Shown piece after piece: positions 61,609 through 64,000 of a stretch of DNA of 64,000 nt; the first letter of the stretch is position 1; the number at the start of each line of letters is the position of its first letter. The position numbers were made by a program, and so were the translations under genes. A model generated the notes under the pieces. That model saw only the letters and a program-made list of their open reading frames with translations. It was not told the origin of the DNA and searched no databases. Origin of the DNA: Coniella vitis (lineage: Eukaryota > Ascomycota > Sordariomycetes > Diaporthales > Schizoparmaceae); the NCBI GenBank assembly GCA_011317545.1, contig WUJK01000010.1, forward strand, positions 2,108,001 to 2,172,000, given 5' to 3'.

Positions 61609-61616
61609 TATATAAA
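61609..61616 (+). promoter_or_regulatory. TATA box candidate for the DUF3716-like ORF
   Basis: TATATAAA about 225 bp before the ATG, followed by a pyrimidine-rich stretch (61620-61680), a common fungal core-promoter arrangement. Position is compatible with a 5' leader of about 150-190 nt. Confidence 0.5.
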
Positions 61617-61838
61617 GAACTTCTTCCCTCCCTTTTCCCTTTCGACTTTTTTCCTCCTTCTTTATTCCACCTTTCTTTTTACAAAAAAGCTGGGTATCGT
61701 CAACCGTACGTCCTATTTAACGTTACCACTTTGCCCTCCCCTTCCCTTTCTTCCAACCGTCCGTACTGACCACCCAGCCGTACGGCAGAAGAAACTCCAC
61801 TACTTCTAAAGAAAACCCTAAGAAAAACCGTCTGTACG

Positions 61839-62222
61839 ATGGCTACCTCCACCTTCACCCTCTCCGTTCGCTACACGGACCTGGGCATTCAGAATGGCCG
61901 GCGCGGCCTAATCCTCCACCTTACCCACCCTGCCTCGCACGCAGCCCTGACTGCCTTGGCTAAGAACGACACCGAGCGAGACCTCTTGGCCCTGCCCGGT
62001 ACCGACATTCGCCTCTCGGCTAGCGACTCTGGTACGACTGCCGCTGCCGTTCTCGCCAAGATCCTCCGGCGTGACTCGTACTTCTTGGCCGTCTTGGTTG
62101 CTCGTGCCGGCCGCCCCAAGGCCGTACGCTACGAGCACCGCTGCCGCGCACGAAACTTCCCCTTCGACCAGTGCCTCTTTATCGCTGGCCAGCAGCAGAA
62201 TGCCTGCGCTAACTGCATCTAG
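61839..62222 (+). CDS. DUF3716-like small Cys-rich protein, probably truncated
   Basis: 127-codon ORF beginning MATSTFTLSVRYTDLG, with Ala/Leu-rich middle and a C-terminal Cys cluster EHRCRARNFPFDQCL...ACANCI, the 'C...PF..C...CaNC' pattern I associate with DUF3716, a fungal zinc-finger-like domain of unknown function. The stop TAG (62220-62222) falls where a Trp would fit (CANC-x-W), and the next codons DSHAARC would supply the last Cys before a TGA. TGG-to-TAG may therefore have cut off the domain's end, and the ORF could be a nearly intact pseudogene. The start is directly preceded by TGTACG. Composition is balanced GC, unlike the AT-rich left flank. Function unknown; a DNA-binding role is only a guess. 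Confidence 0.6.
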   Translation: MATSTFTLSVRYTDLGIQNGRRGLILHLTHPASHAALTALAKNDTERDLLALPGTDIRLSASDSGTTAAAVLAKILRRDSYFLAVLVARAGRPKAVRYEHRCRARNFPFDQCLFIAGQQQNACANCI

Positions 62223-62580
62223 GACTCGCACGCAGCTCGGTGCTGAAGCCGGCTCGTACTATTACTAGCGAGGGGGAGAGAGATTTCCTAGGGGTTCGTA
62301 CCAAGGATAAACAGAGGAGGATAGTTTAGATCGTACAGAGGCTCTATTGCTTCGTACAGAACCCGCAAGGGGCCCCTAATACTACTACTACTCCGTACGG
62401 AGTTTTCTACCCCTAACCCGTTCCCTGCCCCCTCTCGCACGTGATCTTGCTTACCTTATATTATAGATTAGCTCGTATAGATAAGAGATTTTCTCTTTCT
62501 TTCGTACGCTTTACTATAAAACCGCATACCTTAACTTTTTTTATTCTCTATCTCTATATAATATATTCTCTTCTCGTACG
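62223..62580. other. Spacer between DUF3716-like and OrsD-like genes
   Basis: Carries CGTACG at 62394, 62503 and 62575 plus near-matches (CGTACT 62254, CGTACC 62297, CGTACA 62332 and 62353). An AT-rich stretch with TCTCTATATAATATATTC lies 25-50 bp before the OrsD-like ATG and is the likely TATA region. Confidence 0.55.
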
Positions 62581-64000
62581 ATGGAGCAATATATTACTAT
62601 TAATACGGAATATAATATTCTTATTTGCCGTATCTGCCAGGTTGCCGTACGGCCTGGTACGGCTATCGATACGCATTTCCGTCAACAGCATAAGCTTAAA
62701 GGGCCAATCCTTAAGGAGATTCTTTACTCGTACGGTGATATACCGCTTACTGATCCAGTCTCGCTTCGACCCCCAGAAGATAGCTTAGATCCGATTCCGA
62801 ATCTAGTAATCGTACGAGGTATAAGCTGCCAACTATGCCGGTATCTTACTACTTCGTACGGTCTCTTCCGAAAGCATAATAAGGCGACTGGGCATTCCCA
62901 GAGCGAAAATCCCGGGCAGCCCGTACGGCTCCAGAGCTGGCTTAGCGGCCCCCAATATAGACGGTATTGGATCGTTCGTACGGGAGCGGAAGAAGTAAAT
63001 CCCGTACCTACTCGCTCCTCTTCTCCTATAACGCCCGATCCAGATTTAGCTTCGTTCGAAAACGCCCTTACCCAGCAGGAAGCTGCTTTTCTTAAAGTCG
63101 ACCAGGACTACGTACGAACAGGCGATATACGCAAAGGCCTCGACCGTGATTCGGCTTGGGTGAAAAGGGTTGGCTGGGTTCCGTATTTTCAATCGCGCGA
63201 TAAGCTTGCTATCCATCAGGCTACTCTCTGGGACGAGAAGGGGAAGGCCCGATCCACCGTACGGCAACCAGAAAGGCCGGAGATTCTACCAGAGCATTTC
63301 GTACAGCTTCAGCAAGTCTCAAGAAGCTTCGCACGAGAGCTCGATCGCTGCCTTCTACGGCTACCTACTATTCCAATCGAAACACTCCAATGGCTTGCGA
63401 GTATCTCGTCGACGCAGCCGAATCCCCGCCCCTTCGTACGGCCGGGGTTGGATTCAACGATCGTACGATATCGTTCTTTTGGGCAGCGATATCTTGTCTT
63501 CTGTATTCGTGCGTACTATCTGGGACGGGAGCAAGCGTACGAGCAGTGGGCGGTCTCCTTTTCGGCCGAGCAATGGTCGCTCTTGTGCGATATAATTACT
63601 GCGGTTGATATACTTCTCGACCGTACGGAGCCCCCGGTCTCTACCCAGCCAGCTAGGCGTCCGTACGAAGCCTGGACATTTGCTCCGGATCTAGACGATA
63701 ATACGTACGAAGAGGAGGATAGGGAAAGTCCTCGGAGTCGTACAAGTCTAAGCCCCGAGCATATAGAGGAGACCGATATCCTCGACCGTACGGTCTTTCG
63801 GTTTTTTCTTTCGTCTCTTCGGCATTATATCGGCGGGAATCTCTATTTAAATCCACTCCTTTGCTTTTGTGCGGCGTTGGGAATCCGTACGGAGCCGCTT
63901 GGCTTTCTGGAACCCCATCTCTATACGACCCGGCTTGCAGCGCTTCTCTGGCTCGCACGTCTGTTTTTTCTCGAAGCCGAATTTCTCGACGAGCCGTTAG
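62581..64000 (+). CDS. OrsD-like (DUF3505) C2H2-type protein, 3' end outside window
   Basis: Continuous open frame of 473 codons from ATG 62581 to the window edge, no intron and no stop. The N-terminus has two Cys2His2-like motifs: C16/C19/H32/H37 (LICRICQVAVRPG..THFRQQH) and C83/C86/H99/H105 (GISCQLCRYLTTS...KHNKATGH), separated by a Pro-rich linker. This is the layout of OrsD/DUF3505 proteins, named after a gene of the A. nidulans orsellinic-acid cluster but widespread in fungal genomes, often many copies per genome. The rest (AFLKVD, GWVPYFQSRDKL, VRYRSFGQRYLVFCIRAYYLGRE) is helical and Arg-rich, with an acidic stretch DDNTYEEEDRE at about 377-387. Family members reach 800-1,000 residues or more, so about half may be missing. 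CGTACG lies directly before the ATG. Biochemical function unknown; DNA binding is plausible from the C2H2 motifs. Confidence 0.82.
   Translation, partial: MEQYITINTEYNILICRICQVAVRPGTAIDTHFRQQHKLKGPILKEILYSYGDIPLTDPVSLRPPEDSLDPIPNLVIVRGISCQLCRYLTTSYGLFRKHNKATGHSQSENPGQPVRLQSWLSGPQYRRYWIVRTGAEEVNPVPTRSSSPITPDPDLASFENALTQQEAAFLKVDQDYVRTGDIRKGLDRDSAWVKRVGWVPYFQSRDKLAIHQATLWDEKGKARSTVRQPERPEILPEHFVQLQQVSRSFARELDRCLLRLPTIPIETLQWLASISSTQPNPRPFVRPGLDSTIVRYRSFGQRYLVFCIRAYYLGREQAYEQWAVSFSAEQWSLLCDIITAVDILLDRTEPPVSTQPARRPYEAWTFAPDLDDNTYEEEDRESPRSRTSLSPEHIEETDILDRTVFRFFLSSLRHYIGGNLYLNPLLCFCAALGIRTEPLGFLEPHLYTTRLAALLWLARLFFLEAEFLDEPL

Larger units (their letters stand above)
61071..64000. promoter_or_regulatory. 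CGTACG palindrome array across the island
   Basis: Exact CGTACG counted by eye at 61071, 61151, 61514, 61705, 61779, 62123, 62394, 62503 and 62575, then 16 more inside the OrsD-like coding sequence (62646, 62729, 62811, 62855, 62922, 62977, 63111, 63258, 63435, 63462, 63536, 63622, 63662, 63704, 63787, 63886). One-base variants (CGTACA, CGTGCG, CGCACG, TGTACG) are also frequent. Chance would give under one copy in 2.9 kb. I saw none in the MFS, P450, kinase or permease genes; the LTRs carry about one each. Role unknown: possibly binding sites for an element-encoded protein. Confidence 0.8.

Noticed and set aside
62441..62788. 115-codon plus-strand ORF overlapping the OrsD-like start
   Set aside because: Out of frame with the 473-codon OrsD-like frame, Ile/Leu-rich and without motifs; a shadow.
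63653..63958. 101-codon minus-strand ORF
   Set aside because: Antisense shadow of the OrsD-like gene.
61071..64000. CGTACG enrichment as a codon-usage artefact
   Set aside because: The hexamer occurs in all three codon phases and in non-coding parts of the island, so codon preference alone cannot produce it.

Overview
The window looks like a chromosome segment from a filamentous ascomycete (Pezizomycotina). Genes have short GT-AG introns of about 50-110 nt, the protein families are typically fungal (SRPK-like kinase, CYP53-type P450, UstYa/DUF3328, OrsD, DUF3716), and long AT-rich blocks of decayed LTR retrotransposons carry dense TpA-rich C-to-T/G-to-A damage as left by repeat-induced point mutation (RIP). 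The species cannot be named from the sequence.

Layout. 1-15.97 kb is a gene-poor arm. It holds the 3' part of a short-chain dehydrogenase, antisense and sense relics of an FAD oxidase and a UstYa-like protein, an intact prolyl-aminopeptidase-like hydrolase, a TA-flanked MITE, a many-intron amino-acid permease, a GNAT pseudogene and an intact SRPK-like kinase. 15.97-36.00 kb is a nest of related Gypsy-type elements. The outer element has target-site duplication (TSD) TCGGA, a second element inside it has TSD ATTCC, and a third inside that has lost its 5' LTR. 36.0-37.4 kb is a single-copy gap with a GNAT relic. 37.4-46.2 kb is a solo LTR (TSD CCCCA) split by a full-length element (TSD GGTAT). 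All coding regions of these elements read on the minus strand (gag with a CCHC knuckle, then RT with YLDD), except a plus-strand antisense ORF beside the polypurine tract.

46.2-58.1 kb holds a UstYa-like pseudogene, an intact four-exon MFS transporter, an FAD-oxidoreductase pseudogene, an APH-type kinase pseudogene and an intact CYP53-like P450. Together with the SDR and relics at the left end these resemble pieces of a broken secondary-metabolism neighbourhood, but no backbone enzyme or precursor gene is visible. 58.9-60.9 kb is another RIP-damaged block with two LTRs in head-to-head inverted order and a gag-like remnant.

From about 60.9 kb to the end the composition switches abruptly to balanced, undamaged DNA. 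This island starts with a C-rich hairpin/G4-prone tract and six ~73-bp tandem repeats. It then carries a small DUF3716-like ORF and an uninterrupted OrsD-like (DUF3505) gene running off the window. The palindrome CGTACG recurs throughout the island, 16 times inside the 1,420 bp of OrsD-like coding sequence and in all three codon phases, and a YGTACG copy directly abuts both start codons. This DNA-level signal is the best candidate for an undescribed system in the window.
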